The position numbers and the translations under genes are program-made. The notes below the pieces were generated by a model. It did no database searches. It was not told where the DNA came from and saw nothing but the letters and a program-made list of their open reading frames with translations. DNA of 64,000 bases from Prinia subflava (Eukaryota > Chordata > Aves > Passeriformes > Cisticolidae): contig NC_086254.1 in NCBI RefSeq assembly GCF_021018805.1, forward strand, positions 2,591,001 to 2,655,000. The letters run 5' to 3'. Shown here piece after piece: positions 24,251 through 34,045 of this stretch (position 1 is its first letter; each line of letters starts with the position of its first letter).

Positions 24251-24590
24251 AAACCACAGAATTACAGAATATGTAAGGCCTGAAGGGATCACAGCGGGTC
24301 CCTGGTGCCACCTCCCTGCTCAGGCAGGGCCATCCCAGAGCACAGGGCACAGCATTGTGTCCAGAGGGCTCTGCAATATCCCCGCTGAGGAGACTGCAGC
24401 CCCTCCCTGGGCAGCCTGCTGAGGGCTGGGCACTGCCAGGGCAGAAGTTGTGCCTCCTGGGCAGGGGGAATTGCTGGGCTCAGTCCCTGCCCGTTGCTTG
24501 GCACCACCAAGAAGAGCCTGGTCCATCCCCTGGCACAGTCCCTTCACAGACAGATGGACACTGAGGTCATCACAGGAGGCCACCCCAAGG
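24251..24590 (-). mobile_element. CR1 LINE 3' fragment
   Basis: Antisense CR1 order on the plus strand: 'CACAGAATTACAGAATATG', 'AAGGCCTGAAGGGATCACAG', 'CCTCCCTGGGCAGCCTGCTGAGGG', then 'TGCCCGTTGCTTGGCACCACCAAGAAGAGCCTGGTCCATCCCCTGG'. Its 3' end faces left; its truncated 5' side meets the next CR1 near 24600. The 109- and 73-codon minus-strand frames here are repeat-derived. Confidence 0.8.
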
Positions 24591-24599
24591 TGAGCTGTT

Positions 24600-24831
24600 A
24601 ACAACAGTGTTCCACCATTCCACCCTGTGAGGGTGGCAGGCCCTGGCACAGGGTGCCCAGAGCAGCTGTGGCTGCCCCTGGATCCCTGGCAGTGCCCAAG
24701 GCCAGGTTGGACAGGGCTGGGAGCAGCCTGGGACAGTGGAAGGTGTCCCTGCCATGGCAGGGGTGGGATGGGATGATCTCTAATACTGACACCAACCTAA
24801 ACCATTTTATGATTCTACAGTGATTCTGAGA
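24600..24831 (+). mobile_element. CR1 LINE 3' fragment
   Basis: Sense CR1 tail: 'CCCAAGGCCAGGTTGGACAGGGCTGGGAGCAGCCTGGGACAGTGGAAGGTGTCCCTGCC', 'GGGATGGGATGATCTCTAATACTGACACCAACCTAAACCATTTTATGATTCTACAGTGATTC'. It faces away from the CR1 at 24251, and the two share a truncated-end junction. Confidence 0.8.
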
Positions 24832-25991
24832 TCACCAGCTAAAGAAATAATTGGAAGCTTCTATGTGACTATGCCACTTGATTGGACATAATCTGCTGTT
24901 TCTCAGCTGCTACATGGAGAGGACAGAGCAGCAGAGGTGCTCTGTGTGTGATGCAGTGTCCAGCAGCACAAAAGGGGATGTGAGCAGGGTCCCAGTGCAC
25001 GGACTGCATGGCACACAGGCTGCAGCAGGGCCAAGGAACAGAGGAGCTACAGCTCCTGCCTTCTATCACCACATGTGTTCTGACAATTGCTTGCTGTTTG
25101 CTCTCCTTTGCCCAATTAAAAGATGTTAATTTAAGTCTGGGTTTTGGTGTTTGCCTAAAGAGGCACTATTACTTCTGCTTTCATAGTATAAAATAAAAAC
25201 CTCAAATAAGCTCCAAAAACAGGGCGTTGGGTTTGGGGTAACTAAACAAATGTTTGTTTGTTAGCTTTGACTTCGTGGGATTCACGTATCATCAAAACCT
25301 AATGCTTGTAACATTCTCAGAAGGCAGATTTTGGAGTTTCAGGGGAACCATTATGGAACACAACTTTAGCTCCTGCCTTCATCTCCAACAGTGAGTGGAC
25401 CATTGAGATATGCTGAGATCAGACCAAATGGATTTTAGACATTTAAGCAATTTAGGTGCCCATGTTTCCAGAAGGCACAGAGCAGAAAACTGGATGCTCA
25501 GGATTTTTTAGGCATTTAAGTGAGGCACTCAACTTTGAGCAACCTGGCTCCCCATGTAAATCTGCACCAGTCAGCAGAGCTGGCCTGTCCTCCTTCTCTC
25601 CCCAGACTATGGGGGGATCTCCTTGGTACCCACATTCCTAACTTAACTATGCCAGTTCTGAGTGGATAAACCTGGCTGTAATTCCAGCTGAGTCTTGAAA
25701 CAACATGAAGAGTGCACCTCTTGTTTCGGAATCCATTCAGTTCCAGGAGAAAGGGAATTACTGCAAGGACTGTTCTTGCCTTCAGCATGAGGCTGTGTCT
25801 AGCAAAGGTGAGTACCTGCCACACAGGCAGGTGCAAAATAAGGCTCAAAGAGACACTTGGAGAGCATTTGAAAGCCCAGAGAAGGAGTCTCAAGCTATTG
25901 TTCCTTTCTCCTTTATGTTGCAGGACATGTGGAGAAGAGGAGAAATTGAGGATCTTCTGTGTTCAATAAGGAAGTCTTATTAATGTATAAA
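24832..25991. other. Unique non-coding sequence
   Basis: No repeat was recognised. The 125-codon minus-strand frame at 25516-25893 overlaps plus-strand frames of similar length and has no identifiable features. Confidence 0.45.
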
Positions 25992-26715
25992 TGTCTTGGG
26001 TTATGTAACCAAAAAAAAAGTGTATTCCATTTCATCTGTTGAAAGCAGTTGGAGAGATATTTTTCCTTTATCTCTTGTAACTCCAAGGGGAGGAGGGCAG
26101 ATGCCTTCTGATAACAGCCCAGCTGTTAAACCAGGTGGGGCAGGGTTTGTGATCTCTGTCACCACTGCCCACCCTCGGGGATATCTTCTGTTCATGGGCC
26201 ATTGAGGCTCACCAGTGACTGACACATTCCATCATCCATTGGGAGATGCTGCACCCAGTGGGAGGAGCCAACCATTCCTACCCAGATAAAAACTGAGATG
26301 GAGGAACACCAAGCAGCCTGTTTGCCACTGCATTCCTGGAGGAAGACCAGACCCATCTCGCCATCACTGGACCCTTTTCTACAGGATCATCTCTACTCCA
26401 CAGAACAACACCTGTTACTCCAGGAGGATTTATTTGGACTGCTTCCAACACCCTGGCCAACAGGGTGTCAGGTCATATTCCTGACTCTGTCAGGGTTTTC
26501 TAGGACTTTTGTTTGTTTGTTTGTTTGTTTTTTCTACTACTGCATTTGTATTTTTAATATTCCTAATAAAGACCTGTTATTCCTATTCCCATATTTTTGC
26601 CTGAAACCACTTAATTTCAAAATTATAATAATTTGGACAGAGAGGGGTTACATTCTCCATTCCAAGGGGAGCTCCAACTTTCCCTGACAGATACCTTTCT
26701 TTCTAAACCAAGACA
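25992..26715 (+). mobile_element. Solo LTR, family A, copy 2
   Basis: Perfect inverted ends TGTCTTGG ... CCAAGACA. The flanks ATAAA (left) and GTAAA (right) match in four of five bases, a possible 5-bp target duplication. AATAAA lies at 26565-26570 in 'TCCTAATAAAGACCTGTTATTCC', followed by a U5-like end. One 56-bp module is present. A (TTTG)n tract sits at about 26509-26530. The 129-codon frame at 26298 is LTR-derived. Confidence 0.85.
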
Positions 26716-27244
26716 GTAAATATGCAGGGTGTACTCAGCAGAGCTGTCACAAGAGCTGTGGATACTCTGGGCCCCTGTCACATCCACAGCATCACTGTGC
26801 AGGCAGTTTGGAGGTGTTCTGAGAACCGCCCCAGGTACCAGGGGTGGTGAGCCCGAGGCTCTCCCCAACAGTTTGCACAGGAAGGACCTGCCAGGGCATC
26901 CTGCAGTGTTAAATAATAAATAAATTCTGTCCTTAATCAGCCTAGAATTCTATTCTGTCATGTTTTCTCCTCTTCGCAAATGAAGGAAAGCAGGATAAGA
27001 AACAGACTACTTTATATTCAGGGCTCCCATAACCAACACTGCAGGATGTATCACTATCCTATCAATAAAGAAGCTAAACCGTGGTATTATTAAACACAAA
27101 ATATAAAAACATTTAAAGTGACACCTTCCTGAAGAGAGCTGTTAAATTATTCACAGTCAATGCAATACAATCCACAGCTAATTACAGTCTATACATGCAA
27201 GTGAAAGTAACGATAATCATAATTACTTTGCACTTATATACTGT
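26716..27244. other. Unique non-coding sequence
   Basis: AT-rich toward the right; no structure recognised. Confidence 0.4.
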
Positions 27245-27405
27245 AGCAATTTCCATCTGAAGACCTCAAAGTCTTTATAAACATTAATTAATCCCATGGC
27301 CCTGCTGTGGTAACTGTTACCATAATTCCCACTGTAGGGACAGGTAAGCTGGGGTTCAGATGTTAAGGGGTTTGTTTGCTGGTTGTTACATCTTGGCAGG
27401 GCAGG
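27245..27405 (+). repeat. Ancient amniote LINE/SINE tail relic (L2/L3/MIR-type)
   Basis: The order 'CATCTGAAGACCTCAAAGTCTTTATAAACATTAATTAATCCC', then 'GGGACAGGTAAGCTGGGG', then 'GATGTTAAGGGGTTTG...GGTTGTTACA' follows the well-known amniote tail 'ctcaaagcgctttacaaacattaattaatcc ... gggaaactgaggca ... gaggttaagtgacttgcccaaggtcaca'. The copy is strongly diverged, as expected for a repeat older than birds. Family assignment between L2, CR1-L3 and MIR is open. Confidence 0.55.
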
Positions 27406-28020
27406 TGGGACTGGTGACCCCTCACCACCCCTGGCAGCAGGGGCTGGGGCTGTGGGAGGAGAAGGGTGCAGGGTATTGAGGCAAAGGACAGATTGTTGAG
27501 CTGGGGAGCAAGACTTTGACCAAAACACTTCACTTACACCACTACAAAGACAGGATTGTATTTATAGCCCACCACAGTGTGCTAGCTCCACCATGCTGAT
27601 CAATGCATTGACCCTAGAAGCACTGACACTAATTTTGAGGTTTGATGTTGTCCTCTGTAGAGGAAAAAATTGCTTTATTTTTTTCTTTTCTTTCTTCACA
27701 GAAAATAGTATTATAAAACCTTGTCTTGGAGACAGGTTTGAAGAGAAGACAGGGAAACAGGGCTGAATACACAAAGATTTTCAGGCACATGGGCTCCAAT
27801 TAAGCCAACCAAGCCAGTGCTGTGCCTTCTGATTTCTGTACAGAGCCTCCAGGCCTCAAGAAGGCTTCACTACTGGCTAATGGAGTTAAGGTAATTTGGA
27901 CCAGATGCATCTGGTGAGCAGACACTGCTGAGCTTCACAAGTTAGGTATCTATTTCCCACTGATACTCCATTAAATTTTGAGACCATGGAGCAAAAAAGT
28001 ATTTATATAGGGCTTGTGAC
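27406..28020. other. Unique non-coding sequence
   Basis: GC-rich at 27400-27480, then AT-rich. Nothing recognised. Confidence 0.4.
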
Positions 28021-28617
28021 ATCTTGGCCTGTATCAGCAATAATGCAGCAGGACCAGCCAGTGACCATCCTGTACTGGGCACTGGTGAGGCCACACCTGG
28101 AGTGCTGCATTCAGTTCTGGGCCCATCACTTTAAAAAGGACACTGAGATGCTTGGGAATGTCCAGGGAAGGGAAACAAGGCTCCTGAAGGGTGTAGAAAA
28201 CAAGTCTGAGGAGGAACAGCCAAGGGAGCTGGGTTTGTTTAGCTTGAGGAGGCTCAGGGGGCACCTCTCTGTTTTTTTACAACTGCCTGGAAAGTTGTAG
28301 TGAGGAGGGGCTGGTGTCTTCTGCTGTGCCTGCAGTGAGAGATGAGAGGAAACTGTCTTTACCTGAGACAGAGGAGATCCTGATTAAATACTAGAAAGAA
28401 AAACTTCACTGTTGAAAGGGGGTGTCACTGTTGAAAGGGGGGTCAAGGCATTGGTATAGGTTGCCTGGAGAGGTGGTGGAATCACCATCCTTGGATATGT
28501 TGACATCTCTATCTGGCTCTGGCTGATGTGGTTTAGGGGTCCAGTGGCGGTGCTGGGAGAGGGGCTGGACTGGATGATCTGGTAGGTCTACTCCTTGATG
28601 GCTCTGTGATTCTGCAC
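28021..28617 (+). mobile_element. CR1 LINE fragment with ORF2 C-terminal remnant
   Basis: This CR1 copy reaches further 5' than the others. Translation of about 28070-28264 still reads as the C-terminal part of CR1 ORF2, downstream of the reverse transcriptase core ([13 protein letters not shown], then [19 protein letters not shown] and [10 protein letters not shown]). The frame then breaks, and the 3' untranslated part follows ('GGTGGTGGAATCACCATCCTTGG', 'GGACTGGATGATCTGGTAGGTCTACTCC', ending 'GGCTCTGTGATTCTGC'). A local duplication 'GTTGAAAGGGGG...TGTCACTGTTGAAAGGGGGG' occurs near 28408-28442. It is a dead, 5'-truncated copy; the 104-codon open frame is a relic. Confidence 0.9.
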
Positions 28618-28984
28618 CTTCTACCCTACAGCAGCAGTGAAAGAGGCTACCAACTAAAATAAATAAATAAAATCAGTTTTATACCTCATAGGCCCCCCAG
28701 GACAGGGAGTTCCTTCTTGGGCTAATGATTCAAGTCACATGATGCAAAAGATGAATGGACAGCAGAATATCTGACAGTCCAAGAGACAACAAAACTTAAC
28801 TTCAAACTCCTCTCTCCTGTAATTACTTCTCTGGATTTGCATCCCACTGCTCAGGAAATGCACTCAGATTTTGTCCTTACCCCCAGACTCCAGAGGCTGT
28901 TGGGTGTTAATCTTTGTCTGGTACCATAAAACCCAACACCCATCACTATCAGGGCTGCCAACTTAAGAGACTCTTGTGATGGGA
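28618..28984. other. Unique non-coding sequence
   Basis: Mixed DNA with a short (AAAT)n stretch near 28654-28672. Confidence 0.4.
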
Positions 28985-29450
28985 ACGTTTCTATAGAACT
29001 GCACAATAAGACTAATTGCATGGGCTTGCTGTAAAAGCCAGAGGTCGTTTGATTACTGGCTGTTTTGTACCATGAAAGTGCACATTAATTATTTAAAAGA
29101 TGGACTTATAATTATTGCAAGCTCTAAGTAATTACCTATAATTTTGGCAAGTGTTAGAAAAACTGATAGTCTAGCAAATTCAGGTTTTAGTCATTAGTAA
29201 GCTACTAATTACATTTAAATTGTAAAATGAGAATTATGCAATTTATCTCCCCAATAATGCATAAACATTACAGTGATTGTAGGTTTTAATGGACTATATT
29301 ATTACGATAAAAAGCAGAGCAGTGATGGGCAGTGAGGGCAATTTGAGTTCATTGCTGTTATTTTACATGATAATTGCTTATCAGTGACTGCACAGTGATG
29401 GGTCTTCTTGATTAACATGGGGTAAGTCCATTCCACCCAGCAAACTGTAC
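28985..29450. promoter_or_regulatory. TAAT-dense block, candidate conserved non-coding element
   Basis: Dense homeodomain-type cores: CTAATTGCAT (29012), CATTAATTATTTAAAAG (29092), TAATTATTGC, AGTAATTACCTATAATTT, CTACTAATTAC, ATAATGCATAAAC and GATAATTGC. A POU/octamer-like ATGCAAT (29237) is also present. There are no repeat hallmarks and no reading frame of note. Enhancer function is inferred from motif density only. Confidence 0.35.
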
Positions 29451-29930
29451 TGGAAAATAACAAAACTCAGTGAAGAGTCACTAAAAAGAGTTGATTAATC
29501 TTCTATCAATACAGGACGAATTGCTGTAGGTAAACAATCTAGAAATCACATTTTTTTCCTTTCTCTGTAGCTTAAGAAAAGCAGAATTCCCAAGTCACAC
29601 TGCCTTGGGTAGGGCTGCTTTTTCATTTTGACTTCTCAGGACCTTCTCATAGACTCCCCACCCGTTCCTGAGGCTACTCAGTGCTGCTCCACCACCCAGA
29701 AGGAAGGAGAATGAATAGCAACATGCCACCGAGTAACACATGCACATTAGGATTTTTCAAATGCTGCTATTCCAAAGCAGCCTGTGTCCACCTAATATCC
29801 CAGCATGCCAATGGCAAAACCCATTTCAACGTGAGAAAAGCAGCATAAGGACTGGATTCAGATTACCAGACAACAGAACAGGTCTGAAACAGTAAGGTGT
29901 TCAGCATCATTCAAGAAACAGGAACTTTGT
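29451..29930. other. Unique non-coding sequence
   Basis: Nothing recognised. Confidence 0.4.
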
Positions 29931-30055
29931 AGTAATAATAATAATAATAATAATAATAAATGCAATAATGATAATAATAATATATAATAATGCAATAATA
30001 ATTAATACATAACAATAAAATATGCAGAATTTGCAAAATATGTAAAGAATAATAA
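29931..30055. repeat. (TAA)n microsatellite with degenerate extension
   Basis: About nine uninterrupted TAA units near 29934-29959, then imperfect ATA/AAT-rich sequence to about 30055. Confidence 0.85.
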
Positions 30056-31337
30056 GAAAATGCAAATTATCAAAGGTGATCAAGTAACTATGGGTGTGTA
30101 TGCTCTGATCTCACAGGTCTCTCTGCAGCAGCAGGAGTTCACAAAAGAGTCAATCCCTGCTTAGCAAGAGCCCCAAAATCTTTCCACTGGCAGCAGAGAG
30201 GAGGAAAAAAGGGGGAAGATCTGTGTGAGTCTGGGACTCACCAACGTGGAGCACAGGACTGCAGTGTCCAGAGCACACAGGGACACCCTGCCAGCACTCC
30301 ATGGGGCTCAGAGGAAACCTTACCCTCTGGGGTGAAAGTCCAGGGCAGGAGGTTTGCTGCAATTTAATAATGTCATTGTTCCTTTGGTTTCAGGTGATTT
30401 CTGTGTGTGGAATAAGCATGTCATCCATCAGACAGAGGGGTGTCACACAAGGCTTAGGAGCAATGCTGCTGAACAGATTAGGATAGAAATGGAGGATATT
30501 CTATCCAGCTGAAAATGACTGTAATTAATCCATATTAGAAACTAGAGGAGTTTATATCCCAGACACTGTATTTTCAGCCAACAGCACCTCCCTCCACAGC
30601 CAAACAGTCCTATTGGAGTTCAATACTCTGTGAACAAAAAAGGCAACACCAGCCACAGTGGATCACTCAGGCAATTTCCCTATGGATTTTCACCTCCCCT
30701 GTTCCATGAACTATTCAGAAAATTGAGCTGAGGGATTGCTAGAGGTGAGGGCCATGCCTCTCATCTTGAAATCAGGACCTGCCCATGTAGTAAATAGTTT
30801 CATGATTTCAGTATGACTCCTGTCTGCAACACAAGGAAAACTTGTCTCCTTATGGTGTGGGAGGAGTGAAACTCTGGGACTTGTACTTCCAGTCTTGTCC
30901 ACAGTGAGACACTTGCACATGGTGTGCACCTTAAAAGCTGGAGTCTTGCCAGTATAACTGGCTTGGTGTGACACCAGGGAAATTTAAGAGCTGCTTTGTA
31001 TTGTTATTTTACAAGCCCTTATACAGTGTTTGTTTTAAATGATGTGCTGTGTGATTTAGTGGTGTCTGCTGAAATGATGAAAGCCAGTGCCTGCTGTGCT
31101 GTGTGACTGCTGTCTTCTCCTGGAGATGAGATATTGCTTCTCACTGGAGTTTCCCAAAAGGCAGCAGCAGCAGCTTTAGCTTTTGGAGCATTAGATCTGC
31201 TCAGAACTCCCAAAAATAAAACCCAGGGAGGTGATGGTGCTTTTAGCCCTGATCTGCATGTCATTTAGCAGAGTGGCTGATCAGATGCTGGCTGGCAGGC
31301 AGGAGCTGCCCTGGCAGGGGACATGCAGCAGCAGTGG
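30056..31337. other. Unique non-coding sequence
   Basis: No repeat or exon signature; short frames only. Confidence 0.4.
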
Positions 31338-31781
31338 TGATACCTTGGGAAGCTGACCTGAAACAGAGACTGGGCAGAGCTGGAGAATAAAGTAGGGATT
31401 TATTGAAAGGCCTTTAGGATACACCTTGGGCAAAACAAGAACCTGGCCAGGGCTACACCCAGAGTGGACCCAAAATGGTCACGAAATGGATAAATGGTCA
31501 TGAGGTCTCAAACTTTTATAAGTTTTGGTCCATTTGCATATTGGGGTTTAATTGTTCAGTTACAGCTCCAGGCTGTGAGGTCCCATCCTTCTTATTCCTC
31601 CCCTCAGCCCACCCTTGTTTGTGCTGTTGGGCCTGAAAGTTGTCCTTGGTCTCCAGCAGGAAAGGATTTGTTTTGTGTCCCTGCTCTGTGAAGAGCTGAG
31701 TGACCCTGAATGTGAGCTCAGAACTGCACCCCTGGGCAGCGCAGAATGTGAAATACATGAGAGGTAAAGCTCATGGCATCA
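31338..31781 (-). mobile_element. Solo LTR, family B, copy 2
   Basis: TGATACCTTGGGAAG ... CATGGCATCA, collinear with the copies at 7325 and 54203. On the minus strand the TATAAAAG box (complement near 31515) and AATAAA (complement near 31400) are conserved. The flanks GTGG and GTGA match in three of four bases, a decayed 4-bp target duplication. Confidence 0.85.
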
Positions 31782-33323
31782 GTGACAGAGCCCACACCTG
31801 GGTGACCAGGTGGGGACACCAGCACTGCTGTGGGAGCCACTCCCAGGGCATGTGGGGCACCTCCCTGCTGGGCTGACAGCACCCAGGGTCTTGCTCTTGG
31901 CTCATGGGATGTGGGTCAGGCTTTTATTACTGACACTTTTGAAGGCCATGGGAACACAATTCCTGGTGTCAGGCCAACCCCTACTCCCTCTTCTGTGAAC
32001 TGGGACACAAAGGGGCTCCTGCCTGGGCAGCTTTGTTGGACTGGGCAGATGTGGGTAGTGCCTGTGTCTCCAATAGTGAGAGCCAAAGCCTCTGGCCCAG
32101 AGGACAGGCGGGAGAAGAAAGAATTACTTTTTGTCAAATGACAGGCTCTAGCTTCCTTAAGAGCAATACAGGATCATCCCCAGGAACTCAAAGCTGATGA
32201 AATTCCTTCCCTGTGTAACTTCCAGGTTGCTGGAGAGTGAAAGAGTTGGAAATAACAGGACCCTGGGGATTTTGATGCTGCTCAAGAAATCTAATCCAAA
32301 AAACTTCTTTCTGCCAATGCCCAGGATCAGGTGCTTCACTGAAGATGTACTAAGCCTTACAAAAGCTAAACAAGGGATAATGTAACTCTACCACTTCTAC
32401 TCGAGGCTTCAGCCTAATCCCAATTTAGCATAGCTCACCTATACACTTGAGCATTGGAATTTATACCCCATACAAGACCTTTTATTAAGTGGATTAATTC
32501 TCCATTGAAACATCCAGAAACTCTTTGCACCTCCCTAAATTCTGGCCCTTTGTTGGAATTGCCCATATATAATACAGGCACATCAAGGCTTTGGAAAAAC
32601 TTCCATTCTCTAGCAAACCCTCTTTGCCCTCTGGTTCAAAGAAGCACAGGTCAGTGATTAACCAGAAGGCATCTGAAGAGGAGCACAGTGCACATTTCCT
32701 CAGGGATGGTGATAGTGCTGGCAGTGTGGGAACACAGGGTGAAATACAAAGTTATGTTTCGTGTCAAGTAAATGAAGAAAATCTATGTAGTTGTAGTTGT
32801 GGAACACGGCCATGGGACAATTATAAAGATGAGTTCTAATAAACAACCGAGGAAAGCACGGAAGGAGGTTTTTGAATAAATCTTTTGCTTGCAATTACCT
32901 ATTATAAATCTCAAGCTATTCTGTAATAAGTGTCTTTTAATTATAACTTTAGAAGCTTGCTTTGCGTTAAAGAATTTTAAACTGTAGTTTTAGAATGTAA
33001 AAAGGTTTTTTAGACAAAAGAAGGAAGTAAGAATGGCCTCAGGCCTTCTCACAGAAGGGTGGAAAACATCCTGGATACAGAAGAAGGATTTCAGCTCGCT
33101 GATTTATGGTTCTTGAAAAAGGGAAACTGGACATCACTATCAAAGACTGATAGACCTGGAAAATAGAAACTGGACCCCACCACCTGGGATACATATCCTG
33201 GATATACATCCTGGAATATTGAAATCTAAAATGGACTACAATAGAGTGGTCCACAATTTCAATAGAAATTGAACAGGAACCAAATATCATCATGTATTTA
33301 TATTTCTAGGTATTGAATAATGG
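31782..33323. other. Mostly unique sequence; right part may belong to an ERV
   Basis: From about 32840 the sequence is AT-rich and repetitive in texture: ACTGGAC and CCTGGATA recur at 33125-33210. It could be an internal or U3 portion of the element ending at 33541. No coding remnant was identified. Confidence 0.35.
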
Positions 33324-33541
33324 TGTTAAAAATTGGAAATAGAAACTGCTGAGAAAAGCTTATGAATATGGCCAGTAAAATACCAGCACATCCAGCAATC
33401 GGTGTGCAGTCGGAAGGGAAAACCCCTACCACTGTACCCAGCGCTGCCTTTGCTCAGAGTTTACCATGCTAATTATTCATTTATTAAATTGATTTGCTGC
33501 TTGATATATTGGCTGTGTCAAGCGTCTGATTTCTAACAACA
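33324..33541 (+). mobile_element. Probable LTR 3' part (ERVK-like), plus strand
   Basis: The right end, TTCATTTATTAAATTGATTTGCTGCTTGATATATTGGCTGTGTCAAGCGTCTGATTTCTAACAACA, has the look of an R-U5 segment with an ATTAAA signal near 33484. The left limit TGTTAAAAATTGGAAATAGAAACTG is tentative, and the LTR may start further upstream. No duplication was confirmed. Confidence 0.45.
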
Positions 33542-33789
33542 GGACCACTGTGCTGACAGGGCCTGGGTGGGACACTGAGTCTCAGGCCTTGACAACAGAG
33601 GCCACTACATCCCATCATCTCTTTCACACATGCTTCCAGATGCATCTTTACTTTAGACTGGCAGTATTTTTGTCTCTGGTATTCTGGCATTAACGCTGCT
33701 TTGTTCCCAAATCTTATTACTTTAATGACTAAATACAGTCTTATTTCCAGGCTAGATTAATTCGTGGTTAATCTATGTTTTGTTCCTAG
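33542..33789. other. Unique non-coding sequence
   Basis: Nothing recognised. Confidence 0.35.
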
Positions 33790-34045
33790 CCAATGCATTC
33801 CTCTCTCACTGCTCTGTACTCCCATATGGTATTTTTAGACAGCAGTCAGCTCATCTCCTGGTCTGTGATTTGCCAGACTAAACAAGGCAAACTCTTCCAG
33901 CTCCATTTCCTACAGTACGTTCCACTTCCCTTTAATCTCTTGGTTCAAGTTCACCTTTCCTGGATGGGACCCACTGGGGTGGTGCTGTTCCAGACACAGC
34001 TGGCATGGATACTTCCCCTCCCTTTGAAGGCAACCTTCCTCTGAC
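33790..34045 (-). mobile_element. Possible old CR1 fragment
   Basis: 'TTTGCCAGACTAAACAAGGCAAACTCTTCCAGCTCC' and 'CTGTTCCAGACACAGCTGGCATGGATACTTCCCCTCCC' follow the order of antisense CR1 ('gccagactaaacaa-cccagctc...', 'ccaggtgtggcctcaccagtgc'). Divergence is high, so this is a tentative call. Confidence 0.4.

Noticed and set aside
29931..30055. Possible CRISPR-like spacing of repeats
   Set aside because: It is a decaying (TAA)n microsatellite with no spacer structure, and the host is a vertebrate.
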